The notes under the pieces: generated by a model
Told to the model about the DNA's origin: nothing
The model's database searches: none
The model's input: only the letters and a program-made list of their open reading frames with translations
Assembly (NCBI GenBank): GCA_004151065.3
Contig: NWUY0304930765.1
Location: 1-10,103 of the forward strand
From: Larix sibirica
Lineage: Eukaryota > Streptophyta > Pinopsida > Pinales > Pinaceae
Reading direction: 5' to 3'
Length of the DNA stretch: 10,103 nt
Made by a program: the position numbers and the translations under genes
In this document: piece by piece, positions 1 to 7,413 of the stretch
How the letters are laid out: each line of letters begins with the position of its first letter
How positions within the stretch are numbered: position 1 is the first letter of the stretch

Positions 1-360
1 TTATTGCTCTATGATCCTGTTTTTCTAACAACCATCACAATAATTTTTTAATAAAATGTAGTTTTGGAATAATCATCCTACTTCATAAAATTAAATATTT
101 TTATTACAAAGTTTGAAAAAAATACTATTTAAAAGATGTATTTCAAATAAAATATTGCAATGACATATTACTTCATCCATATATGCCTCTATGTAAACAC
201 CTTTTTTTTTTTCAGAATATCTATGTAAACACCTAAAAGAGTAAAGACACAAGACCAATAATTGTTATATTACAACAAGAGCCACAAAGTGGCAATGTCT
301 GTGCCATTGCAAATTAGATTTTTTTGAAATTTGCAAAATCAACACATGAACCCTATCTTG
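1..360. other. AT-rich non-coding DNA
   Basis: No credible reading frame or RNA gene is visible. The stretch is AT-rich with homopolymer runs. The 15-base word TCTATGTAAACACCT occurs at 188-202 and again at 220-234, either side of a T-run and TTCAGAATA. That arrangement resembles a small duplication around an inserted T-rich filler, but it is too short to call a mobile element. Confidence 0.6.
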
Positions 361-690
361 ACATCCTTGGAGCTCAATTTTCCTAAATAAGATACTTTTG
401 ATCTATTTATGTTGTCGATTGAAAAACCCAAAAATCAATTTAAATAAGAAAGTGTGCCTCTAAAAAATGGTTTAAGCTTATTTGAAGAAAATATTTGAAA
501 ACCACTCTCACTCAATTAGAGTACACCTTTTTCAATCTTTACATCCTTGGAGCTCAATTTTCCTAAATAAGAGCTTTGAAATATTTATGTTGTTGCTTAA
601 CATCATAAGATATTATGTCAAACAAAAAAAAATCAATTTAAATAAGATTTTTGAAATCTTTATGACGTGACATTATAAGATACTACGAGT
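361..690. repeat. Nested direct repeats, 180 bp and 75 bp spacing
   Basis: A 32-base block beginning ACATCCTTGGAGCTC is identical at 361-392 and 541-572. The similarity continues, with gaps, to a second shared block (AATCAATTTAAATAAGA at 433-449 and 631-647), so the two copies are about 361-449 and 541-647. A shorter unit is nested inside: AATAAGA...TTTGAAAT.TTTATG...ACAT.ATAAGATA.TA begins at 566 and again at 641, offset 75 bp. An open frame of about 62 codons at 482-670 runs through the second copy, but its peptide is simply the translated repeat (the word FEIFM recurs) and it resembles no known protein. Confidence 0.75.
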
Positions 691-953
691 TCTAAATAAC
701 ATGTTGTTTGGAGGCTACTAAGTACATTTTAAAGTAAGAACTTTTTCAAAGAATAATAAGAAATTAGAATGAATGAGACCACTGTTTCCATTCATAAATA
801 GATCAAAATAATTTATCCTATTGTGCATTCCCAAAAAACATGGTTAATCATGGAGAAGCATTGAACACACCTCAGTTTGAAAAAACACAAATTGAATTGC
901 ATGCATAATGCTTGGAATGGCCTTCCTTGAACCTACAACTAGCATTGGTTTTG

Positions 954-1067
954 CAAGATTGTACTCATCATACATGTCTTGTCTATTTTTTTGTTAGACA
1001 TGCCAAGTTCCAAGATTGTACTCATCATACATGTCTAGTCTATTTTTTTGTTAGACATGCCAAGTTC
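954..1067. repeat. 57-bp perfect-period tandem duplication
   Basis: Copy 1 (954-1010) and copy 2 (1011-1067) abut exactly and differ at one base in the word TGTCT(T/A)GTCT. Each copy can fold: CATGTCT at 973-979 pairs with AGACATG at 996-1002 in copy 1. In copy 2 the one-base difference lengthens the stem to 8 bp (CATGTCTA at 1030-1037 with TAGACATG at 1052-1059). Because 57 is a multiple of three, a 63-codon open frame at 912-1103 passes through both copies. Its peptide has no recognisable domain and is probably chance. The near identity points to a recent duplication. Confidence 0.9.
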
Positions 1068-1103
1068 CAAATGAAGAAAGTCCATGAATCACTTTTCAAT
1101 TAA

Positions 1104-2140
1104 GAGTCATCAAGCCATCCAGGATGCAAAGGAAAATGTCTAGCATAAATATAATTAACTAACGGGAGTGAAACTCTCATAGTTCCTTCACACAAGATTC
1201 TACTTCCACATGCATACCCACAAACGGAGGAAACTATTCTTTTGTCAAGTGGTAAGGAAGAAGTATTTGGAATCCATAATAAAGAACAATTTCACAAATC
1301 CTCCATAAATCCAGTTCAAAACCTTTATCAAATGACAAATAGACTATAGGAAATTCAAATAACTCTTGAGTATGTCACTTGAAAGAAAACACAAACCTAA
1401 ACTTAGGTTTTGTGGTTGGTATGGTTTCGCTAGTGGCACACAAGCCACTTAAGGATTATGTGAAGTATGCATTTGTTGTTTTCGGTTAATATAATTTAGA
1501 CTTTAGCTTACAAAAATAAACACAAACCTCAAAAAAATTAGGAAACAAGATGTAGCCCCTACTAATAGAGGAACATGAAGTGAGAATGCAGAATAAACAA
1601 ACAAAAATGACCTTGATTAAAACCTTTGATTCACATCATGATAGCTGGATAGGAAATTCATGCTTCTAAATATTGACATGATGAACAAGGTTGGCATCTT
1701 ATATACTGGAAGATTAAAAAAAATATGATGAAATTCTTCAGTCCAATGCAATGATATAAATTAAAGTAGTAAGTTGCTTGAAATTACATTTACAATAATA
1801 GTTTTTCAAGATGGAATGCAGGTGCATAGTGGCATCAAATAAAAGTAGATATGTTTCTTATGGAAACCATAAAATATGAGTTTTATTTAATTTAATGGAG
1901 CTATCCTCTATGAAATTAATTCTCAGCTATTCAATTAGGTTCATTGTGAAAAATAGTCAAATGTATTACACGATAGATATTTCCTTGTGCATTTGAACTC
2001 TATCCAATCTGAAATATGGCCAGATCGGTTAAATGTACATATATTCCTTGTTTTACATGCAATCATTGCCCTTGTTTCGTGGGCATTGCTATTGCAATAT
2101 TCTGACATTCATTGAATTTACTAGGAATTTGTTGGTATGT
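1104..2140. other. Intergenic AT-rich stretch, no gene seen
   Basis: Both strands are broken by frequent stops and no domain, tRNA or obvious repeat family can be recognised. A minus-strand open stretch of roughly 58 codons without a Met start ends near 1101. Its translation (ending HPGWLDDS) did not match any family I know. Confidence 0.55.
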
Positions 2141-2282
2141 TTATGTTCCAAAAGACTCCGATGACCCAGGTTTCGAAGATCCGTTCATCTTTGAACCCTA
2201 ACTATAGAAAAAACCTCAGCATATATTCACTTAACCTCGAACCAGATAAATCTTTAGGGAATTAAGGCCATTTTCCAATTTT

Positions 2283-2552
2283 CCTGCTTCAAAATGCGGA
2301 AAAAAAAGTAAATTCCCTACTATTCGCCCAGAAATTCAAGCTGAAACACTTCAAAACATTCAATTCGTAGCTTTCTGCTTCAAAATGCCCGTAGCCTACA
2401 GTTTCACGAAAAAAAAAAAAAATTCCTATCAACCTAATTCAAAATGCAAAAACGAAGTAAATTTCCCACTCTTCACCTAGATATCCAAATCGAAATGCTT
2501 CAAATATTTCATTTTCTTAGCTCCCTGTCTCAAAATGCAGGTAACCTCAAAT
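2283..2552. repeat. 150-bp diverged tandem duplication
   Basis: Two copies about 150 bp apart share the same order of words. TTCAAAATGC lies at 2288 and 2438. An AAGTAAATT-CC-CTA/CT-TTC segment follows each. CTGCTTCAAAATGC near 2376 matches CTGTCTCAAAATGC near 2526, each followed by a GTAGCCT/GTAACCT word. The copies carry many substitutions and copy 1 ends in a poly-A run (2410-2422), so the duplication is old. No coding function is apparent. Confidence 0.65.
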
Positions 2553-2559
2553 ATTTGAC

Positions 2560-3210
2560 CTAGATCTTTAAAATGAATAAATATTGAAACTAAGAGTATT
2601 AAAAAAAATAAAAATTCATGGTTTATGTTGCTTCCAAGAGCTTTACTTATTCAAATTTCATATTAGTCACCCAAAATAGTAGGCATGTGCATCGACTACA
2701 ACAACGCAGTGCATAAAGATTGCCATGGCTAAAAAATGTATTTAGTGTCAATTTAAAAATGATATGACATTGCACTGCCACCTCATAGGTCACTAATTTC
2801 AAGAATTACGCAGAACCAATTAAATTAAAATAAATAGAATTTTTATAGAAACTAACTTGATAAATAAAATTGCAATCATATTTTTTCCAGAAAATAAAAT
2901 ATGTTCCTTGGTATTAATAGATTTAAAACCATGATACAACGGGCAAGTCTTCAAAAGAAAAACCAAATAACGATGTGCTAGATCCATGTCAAGAGCCATA
3001 CAACAATGATCGACATAAGCAGGCTTATCCTTGAGGCCGACAGAGCCAGCAGAGCCAATGCCCATTATACATAAAAAAAACGAAAACATATCATTTTTGC
3101 AGAAAAGACGACCTGAAAGACTGCTAACATAATAGAAGCTGAGCTACAGAACCTGTTTGTTGTATCCTAAATAGCATAAAGAAGAAAAACAGAGAAACTT
3201 GCAACAACGT
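2560..3210. other. Non-coding flank of the RNase H fragment
   Basis: No recognised gene. On the minus strand an 89-codon open frame (3089-2820) has a hydrophobic N-terminus and a Leu/Ile-rich C-terminus but no known domain. It lies immediately downstream, in the minus-strand sense, of the retroelement RNase H remnant. It could be that element's 3' untranslated tail or simply chance. No terminal poly-A tract or target-site duplication that would fix the element's 3' end could be identified. Confidence 0.4.
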
Positions 3211-3606
3211 TCAGAAGATAATGAGGCTCCCTTGATCAGCTACCAACCCGTCGAGCACTTTGCAGAAATGCAAATGCCAGCCAAAAGGACCCAAAGCCTG
3301 CTTCGAGAGAAGGCCAGCCTCAATGTTCGCTTCACTAAATATGCTGACAGGTAATTTCATCAAAATGTTCACTGATGCCACGGACTTCCTCCATCCAAGG
3401 CTGCATAAGAAGAGTGTCATGTTGTGCTTTCCATTGAACCAATTAACTCTCACGAGGGAGTCCCCAAAGATATGGATCGAATTGTAACTCCTCCTGCGAA
3501 CAAACCATAGTAAACATCTCAACGCCAGCAATTCTGCCCTCGAACCATTGCCTGCACCAAGACCAACGTGAATCCTTTAAAATAGAGTAGGGCGTACCTA
3601 CCGATC
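3211..3606 (-). pseudogene. Retroelement RNase H domain fragment (LINE-type), degraded
   Basis: This minus-strand frame, open from about 3576 to a stop at 3211, reads like the RNase H domain at the end of plant non-LTR retrotransposon polyproteins. In order it shows GNGSRAELLALRCLLWF (helix A with the catalytic-type Glu), an IHIFGDSLV segment (strand 4 with the catalytic-type Asp), and near the C-terminus EANIEAGLLSKQAL, matching the family pattern REAN..AD.LSK. In that last motif the expected catalytic Asp is Gly (codon at 3313-3315), a GAC-to-GGC type change. Upstream of 3576 the likely N-terminal strand (YALLYFKGF) continues in another frame at about 3606-3570, so a frameshift is inferred. 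The first catalytic Asp and the whole reverse transcriptase are not seen. An enzyme that cuts RNA in RNA:DNA hybrids is therefore no longer encoded. A domesticated RNase H-like gene is a less likely alternative. Confidence 0.65.
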
Positions 3607-3632
3607 CCAACTTTCAAAAATTGGTTTTAACT

Positions 3633-3743
3633 TTTAAAACCGGCCTACCATCTACTTTTTTTACTTTATTTGACAGCTGTTGAGATTTAAAACCTGCTCA
3701 CCCTCTATTTTTCTAATTTTTATTTTTCGAGGGCGGCCGAGAT
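3633..3743. repeat. ~55-bp imperfect tandem duplication
   Basis: Copy 1 (3633-3685) and copy 2 (3686 to about 3743) both run TTTAAAACC, a short C-rich stretch (GGCCTACCATCTA or TGCTCACCCTCTA), a T-rich block, then GCTGTTGAGA or GCGGCCGAGA. They differ by substitutions and small indels. Copy 2 carries more CpG. Confidence 0.55.
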
Positions 3744-4144
3744 TTCTCTCAAATTTAATTCGCCGATAGGCGGTATAGTGAACAAATGCCTATAGGGAGG
3801 CGATCGCGGCATTTTAATCCTTGATTAAGGATGGGCGACCAAGATGTAATTCTTTGGCATATACCTTTAAGAAGATTCGTCTTACATACCCATTGAATGA
3901 CCCACATTTGTTGTTGATGAGCCGTCTACCCAAAGGTCAATTGTTAAATCCACCGTTTTTCTGCTAATCCAACTCTCTTGCCACGAGGGGGGAGAGCGAT
4001 CGGCCAGGTTAGTAGAAGGGCGGTGGCGATCCAATTCAATCGTTTCAAACTCTATCCTGTAGCCTGCAATTCGTAGCCTATAGTCTGCAATTCTTAGCCT
4101 GTTACAAATTGATAAGATCGGAGTCATAGAGTCTCTTTACCTAG
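3744..4144. other. CpG-richer leader region upstream of the GDSL remnant
   Basis: This stretch is noticeably richer in G, C and CpG than the rest of the window, for example around 3726-3735, 3762-3775 and 3795-3815, and again at 3985-4030. It lies directly upstream of the esterase start codon, so it could contain the old promoter and 5' leader. No TATA box at a convincing distance was found. A small hairpin, ATCCTT-GATT-AAGGAT, lies near 3817. An antisense open frame (4127-3882) of 81 codons covers part of it, but its peptide is low-complexity and derives partly from the 21 bp duplication at 4060. Confidence 0.35.
4060..4101. repeat. 21-bp tandem duplication
   Basis: TAGCCTGCAATTCG + TAGCCTA (4060-4080) is followed directly by TAGTCTGCAATTCT + TAGCCTG (4081-4101), with three mismatches. 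Each unit itself contains the TAGCCT word twice or nearly so. It sits about 45 bp upstream of the GDSL start codon. Confidence 0.7.
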
Positions 4145-4394
4145 ATGCAAAGATTATCAATGTCGCAGTCTCTGGTGCTTTCTCTTCTACTATCTATTTC
4201 GGTGTGGATGGCCGATGCCAATGGAGTAGCAATTTAAAGTTGCAGGCCTGCACTTCTTTTATTTGAGGATTAAATTGTGGATCCAAGCAACAATAACCAC
4301 ATTCCCACATTATTCAAAGCCAACTTTCCTCCATATGGGAGAGATTTCACAACCCACAGGTAGGTTAAGAACAGAAAATCTAGCAATCGAATTC
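4145..4394 (+). pseudogene. GDSL esterase/lipase pseudogene, first-exon remnant
   Basis: GDSL lipases are secreted plant serine esterases of the SGNH fold. The start ATG opens a typical signal peptide: MQRL, a Leu/Ser-rich core (LVLSLLLSISV), then a small-residue cleavage region (MADANG). The same frame continues into the family's block I, RPALLLFED-stop-IVDPSNNNH, then PTLF and KANFPPYGRDF. The family consensus here is PALLLFGDSIVDPGNNN. The Gly of GDS is Glu, and the catalytic Ser codon is TAA (4271-4273). An earlier TAA lies at codon 31 (4235-4237). After GRDFTTH the homology jumps to another frame, PTGRLRTENLAIEF (from 4353), matching consensus PTGRFSNGKLATDF column by column, so a small indel lies near 4350. 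Blocks II, III and V (the remaining catalytic residues, including Asp and His) are absent nearby. Two nonsense codons and a frameshift make this a pseudogene. An authentic gene would run about 350-380 residues over about five exons. Confidence 0.88.
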
Positions 4395-4468
4395 TTGTCT
4401 GTGACAATTTTTTCATCACAATGAATATGAAATTTTAATTTAATTATCTTGATGGTTTTAATTCACAG

Positions 4469-5179
4469 GGCAGCATTTTGTCTATGATAATGTGGGAACC
4501 ATGGGATATTCTCCACCGGAAATGCGAAGCGGAAGAGGATACTTGTATGAGGTTGATATATGGAGTGCTGGAGTAGTTTTATATCTTCTTCTGTGTGGCA
4601 GGATGCCTTTTTTCCGCAAGGGATCTTGTTCTTGGAATGTTACAGAAGAGAATCTGGAACAGGCTATCCTGCGATCAAATCTTAAGTAGGTTAGATGACC
4701 TTATGAATCTTTTGCATTTGCCAAGTTAGTATAATATTATCGTTGAAACGTCTGAAACAAATAATTATATGACATACCAAGAGAACTTGTATGCAGGTCA
4801 TCCTTGGATTCTGGCCAACACAGGAGACGCTTCTGCATCCAATACAAGAGACGCTTTTACATCCAGGGTGGCGACTTCTGCTAATAAAGAGGAGACATCT
4901 ACGTCCAAGATCGATACAAGGGCTACAAGTTCAGAGAGCAATAAAGAGGAGTCGGGTTCTAGTTCCACCACTGTTAAAGAGGCCGCCTCAGCTGAGCAAA
5001 TCGATTTTAACAGCCGAAGCAATGCAGAGAGTGGTTCTTCCTCCAGGACGCCGCTTCTGAGAAGGGATCTGAACGGTAAGTCTAAAGCAGATCTACGATC
5101 TATGAGAATGAAAGTTGCAAAAGGCCCATACGGATTCAATAACAGGATTCATGAAGTCCAATACTACGTGCTACAATGA
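4469..5179 (+). pseudogene. CDPK/PEPC-kinase-like Ser/Thr kinase, C-lobe fragment missing an exon
   Basis: The first exon (4469-4685, acceptor CACAG at 4464-4468) encodes QHFVYDNVGTMGYSPPEM, the kinase P+1/subdomain VIII segment (usual form GTP.Y.APE). It continues with EVDIWSAGVVLYLLLCG and PFF (subdomain IX with its invariant Asp) and ends AILRSNLK. This is the CaMK-group pattern of CDPKs, CRKs and PEPC kinases. A GT donor at 4686 and a TGCAG acceptor at 4792-4796 bound a 111 nt intron. The next exon opens with HPWI, the motif that normally closes this kinase domain. The roughly 40 residues between (F..PW..IS..AKDLL..ML...P..R.T) are absent. The donor is phase 2 and the acceptor phase 1, so direct splicing shifts frame and reaches TAA at 4882. 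Without splicing, TAG at 4687 stops the frame. The second exon then encodes a Ser/Thr/Glu-rich tail of about 120 residues ending in TGA at 5177-5179, with no EF hands. Subdomains I-VII (ATP-binding Lys, HRD, DFG) are not present upstream. It is probably dead, or at best a fragment whose other exons lie elsewhere. Confidence 0.75.
4824..4871 (+). repeat. 24-bp in-frame tandem duplication in kinase tail exon
   Basis: GAGACGCTTCTGCATCCA... at 4824-4847 is followed by GAGACGCTTTTACATCCA... at 4848-4871. The period of 24 bases equals eight codons, so in the HPWI frame it adds a repeated D-A-(S/F)-(A/T)-S unit without breaking the frame. A looser echo is AATAAAGAGGAG at 4884 and again at 4940. This suggests that the Ser/Thr-rich tail grew by small duplications. 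Confidence 0.7.
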
Positions 5180-5237
5180 ATTTTGGACATAATACATTCA
5201 AGTTGTCGTCGAATTCAAAAGAGGATTCAGTTTGGAT

Positions 5238-5243
5238 AATAAA
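5238..5243 (+). promoter_or_regulatory. Candidate polyadenylation hexamer AATAAA
   Basis: AATAAA lies 59 bases past the stop codon of the kinase tail exon, a normal distance for a plant near-upstream element. The following sequence is T-rich. In AT-rich DNA the hexamer is common by chance, so the position is the only support. Confidence 0.35.
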
Positions 5244-5365
5244 TTCTATGCGACATTATTGATTTTGATTATGGTTTGGTGACAACAACTTTGGTGTAAA
5301 CCACCATGGAAATGATTAATTAATTTGATTCAATGTTTTGTTTTGTGATTGAAAAATACTGTATA

Positions 5366-5438
5366 ACAACATTCAGTGGTTGTGTAACACTAATGAATAC
5401 CTTATACAACATTCAGTGGTTGTGTAACACTAATGAAT
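5366..5438. repeat. 33-bp direct repeat, 40-bp period
   Basis: A 33-base block starting ACAACATTCAGTGGTTG is identical at 5366-5398 and 5406-5438, separated by seven bases (ACCTTAT). The last motif, TAATGAAT, appears a third time at 5444-5451. The repeat is downstream of the kinase remnant and non-coding. Confidence 0.9.
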
Positions 5439-5451
5439 TTACCTAATGAAT

Positions 5452-5792
5452 AGTTTGTTATTCTTCTTTGCAATTGCAGGACTAGGGATTAAGGAGACGC
5501 AATAGTCTGTCTCTATAACCTGTCTCTCTATCCCTGATCTCGATACCTGTGTCAGAAAAAAATAAGGACATGTCAAGCAATTTCCTATCAAAATGTAGTT
5601 CAATATTGGTTCACTTTTGCAACGCTGCCCGGAATGAATTTTCCATAGAAACAATTTGAATTTTCCTTAGTTTAGGGCCCATAGCAATGTATACAAGTAT
5701 ATGCTGTTTTTTAAGCAACTACTCACATAGGTACTACCAACTCAACAGGAAAAACATGCATACTAATACAAACCGAGACAAATTTAGCAAGC
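5452..5792. other. Non-coding stretch downstream of kinase remnant
   Basis: No recognised gene. A TTGCAATTGCAG acceptor-like word at 5468-5479 could be a chance splice site or belong to a lost 3' exon. No domain follows it. A 71-codon minus-strand frame (5654-5439) begins MFLWKIHSG but has no recognisable motif. Confidence 0.4.
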
Positions 5793-5835
5793 AAGACAAC
5801 TAGGCTATTGGCCTAAGACAACTAGGCTATTGGCC
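5793..5835. repeat. 21-bp tandem pair, 22-bp period
   Basis: AAGACAACTAGGCTATTGGCC occurs at 5793-5813 and again at 5815-5835, separated by one T. The copies are identical, suggesting a recent duplication. Confidence 0.9.
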
Positions 5836-6155
5836 CAGACAAAGTTATGTCATATAATTCTATATTTTACAATAGTGTTAGCGCCGGGAACTTGTAGAAG
5901 GCATTCTGATATATGAACTAGCTGTTCGGAATTGTAAAGATTATTGTTATCTCATCTCAGCAAAATTCTATAGTTATAGATGAATTAGCTACAATGTGTT
6001 TACAAACAATTTCGCAAACCCCTCAAATTCTTTATATTGCCTATATTGCCAATGGGCTACTTTTGGAATTCTATTAGTTAGGGCATAGCTTTCAATGTTG
6101 CTGCTGTAAACTAGTTAATAAAATATATATTAAACTTGTAATTTTCACCCAAAAA
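5836..6155. other. AT-rich non-coding stretch with 9-bp tandem pair
   Basis: No gene is seen. TATATTGCC is duplicated head to tail at 6033-6041 and 6042-6050. Confidence 0.5.
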
Positions 6156-6262
6156 AATAATAATAAATAAGTTACCTTGCTAAGGATTAATATTGCTACA
6201 CATAATAATAATAATAATAAATAAGTTACCTTGCTAAGGATTAATATTGCTAAGGATTAATA
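6156..6262. repeat. 43-bp direct repeat, 54-bp period, with (ATA)n microsatellite
   Basis: The block AATAATAATAAATAAG followed by TTACCTTGCTAAGGATTAAT and ATTGCTA is found at 6156-6198 and 6210-6252, offset 54 bp. A third partial copy, TAAGGATTAATA, sits at 6251-6262. An (ATA)n microsatellite at about 6202-6221 accounts for most of the spacer, so expansion of the triplet run and segmental duplication both shaped this locus. Confidence 0.88.
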
Positions 6263-7214
6263 ATGAATGTAAAAAAAACAATAGTACCTATCTTTCATTT
6301 TCAAGTTATTCTGAACTTATCCCACATGAATTGCTTGGGCCTGGTATGTGCTCTCCATTATACTATGGAGAATGTCCTTTGCCTAAAGCCTGAAGCTGAC
6401 ACAAATGTCATAATGTTTTAATTTTCATATTTCTAAGCGTTTTGGAGTACAAATATAGATGTTGTTATCCACAAAAGGTCTCAAGCTTAGATTTTCATAA
6501 TGCATGTTCTTTATCATTGATATAATAAATTGTAATCAATATAATGTTGTCGGTGGACTACTTGAATAAGGTATCAAAATGTTTATTAGCAATATTTTCT
6601 TTACAATTTATGATACATATTAGTTGTAAGGTATCTTGATTTATAGGTTTTAATTAGGTTGATTTGTATGTATGAATATGAATGTATATAATATCTTTAA
6701 TACATGACATGTTTTTAGTAAATTTGAAATTTCTTTTAAGAAAGAAAACATTGATGTTGCATTGGAGTTAATGAGAATTGATATTTTTTTATAGAACATG
6801 AAATTAGATATGCAAATAGTTAATATATTTAATTTCTTTTTTTCCCACTTTCATGTGTATAGGTGTTGTTGTTGAGTTTATGAAGTGAAGCTATGTTTAT
6901 GGGGAGTTGATGTGCTCATGCAAGGATGATTATCCATGAAATGATGATCCATGCAATAAGTATGGATGAGGAGTGCTAAAAAACCTCAATATTGATAAAA
7001 TTTATTGCATTACTAAGAGACTGTGTTTTTAAAGAAATGTTTGTAAAGGACAATTTCATACAATGTTAGATTATTTGAATAATTTATTATAATGTAAATG
7101 ACATCAAGACAGAGTGAATTGTGACATAAGTTTTGCAAAAACTCATTTGGTTTAGCATTCTTGCCCAACACATCCAACCAATTTTTTTTTTTCAATAGCT
7201 GTTATCTCTACTTT
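6263..7214. other. AT-rich intergenic DNA, nothing recognised
   Basis: Both strands are closed by frequent stops. The only notable item is a short inverted repeat, CTCCAT-TATACT-ATGGAG, at 6353-6370. A 60-codon minus-strand frame (7195-7013) is Lys/Asn/Ile-rich, as expected of AT-rich chance frames. Confidence 0.55.
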
Positions 7215-7274
7215 TGGTTTGGGACAATAATAAATATTTACAAATGGTTTGGGATGGAGGTAAATGTTTACAAA
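7215..7274. repeat. 30-bp tandem duplication
   Basis: Two abutting 30-base units, 7215-7244 and 7245-7274, both begin TGGTTTGGGA and end in TTTACAAA. They differ mainly in a six-base central block (CAATAA versus TGGAGG). Either the centre was replaced or it diverged while the ends stayed matched. Confidence 0.8.
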
Positions 7275-7413
7275 TCCCAAATTCTTTGTCATTGTCTTTA
7301 TTGAAATTTTTTATTGCACATATAAGTTTTTACTATAGTGCAAGTTTGAATTTTTACTGTAAATAGGTTTTTTTGCCTGTTCGAGCAAAAATCTTAGAGC
7401 TTCATATTCCCAA

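Noticed and set aside
2141-2188. Minus-strand ATG in a plant-like context (TTAGGGTTCAAAG-ATG) giving a 15-residue peptide starting MNGSSKPGS
   Set aside because: The frame ends in TAA after 15 codons, no consensus GT donor lies within it, and no continuation was found, so it cannot be supported as a first exon.
2161-2195. Possible tRNA B-box-like word (GGTTTCGAAGATCC)
   Set aside because: It deviates from the GGTTCGANTCC consensus and has no A box or foldable cloverleaf around it.
2820-3089. Minus-strand 89-codon frame downstream of the RNase H fragment
   Set aside because: No domain match can be recognised and the C-terminal half is AT-driven (Ile, Leu, Lys, Phe). It was kept only as a note in the flank description.
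3260-3487. Plus-strand 75-codon frame starting MQKCKCQPKG
   Set aside because: It is the reverse-strand shadow of the RNase H frame, which has recognisable family motifs; this one has none.
4798-5139. Long antisense open frame (113 codons, minus strand) over the kinase tail exon
   Set aside because: It is the shadow of the biased Ser/Thr/Glu codons on the plus strand. The Leu/Ser/Val-rich peptide shows no domain, and the plus-strand frame starts with the HPWI kinase motif at a splice acceptor.
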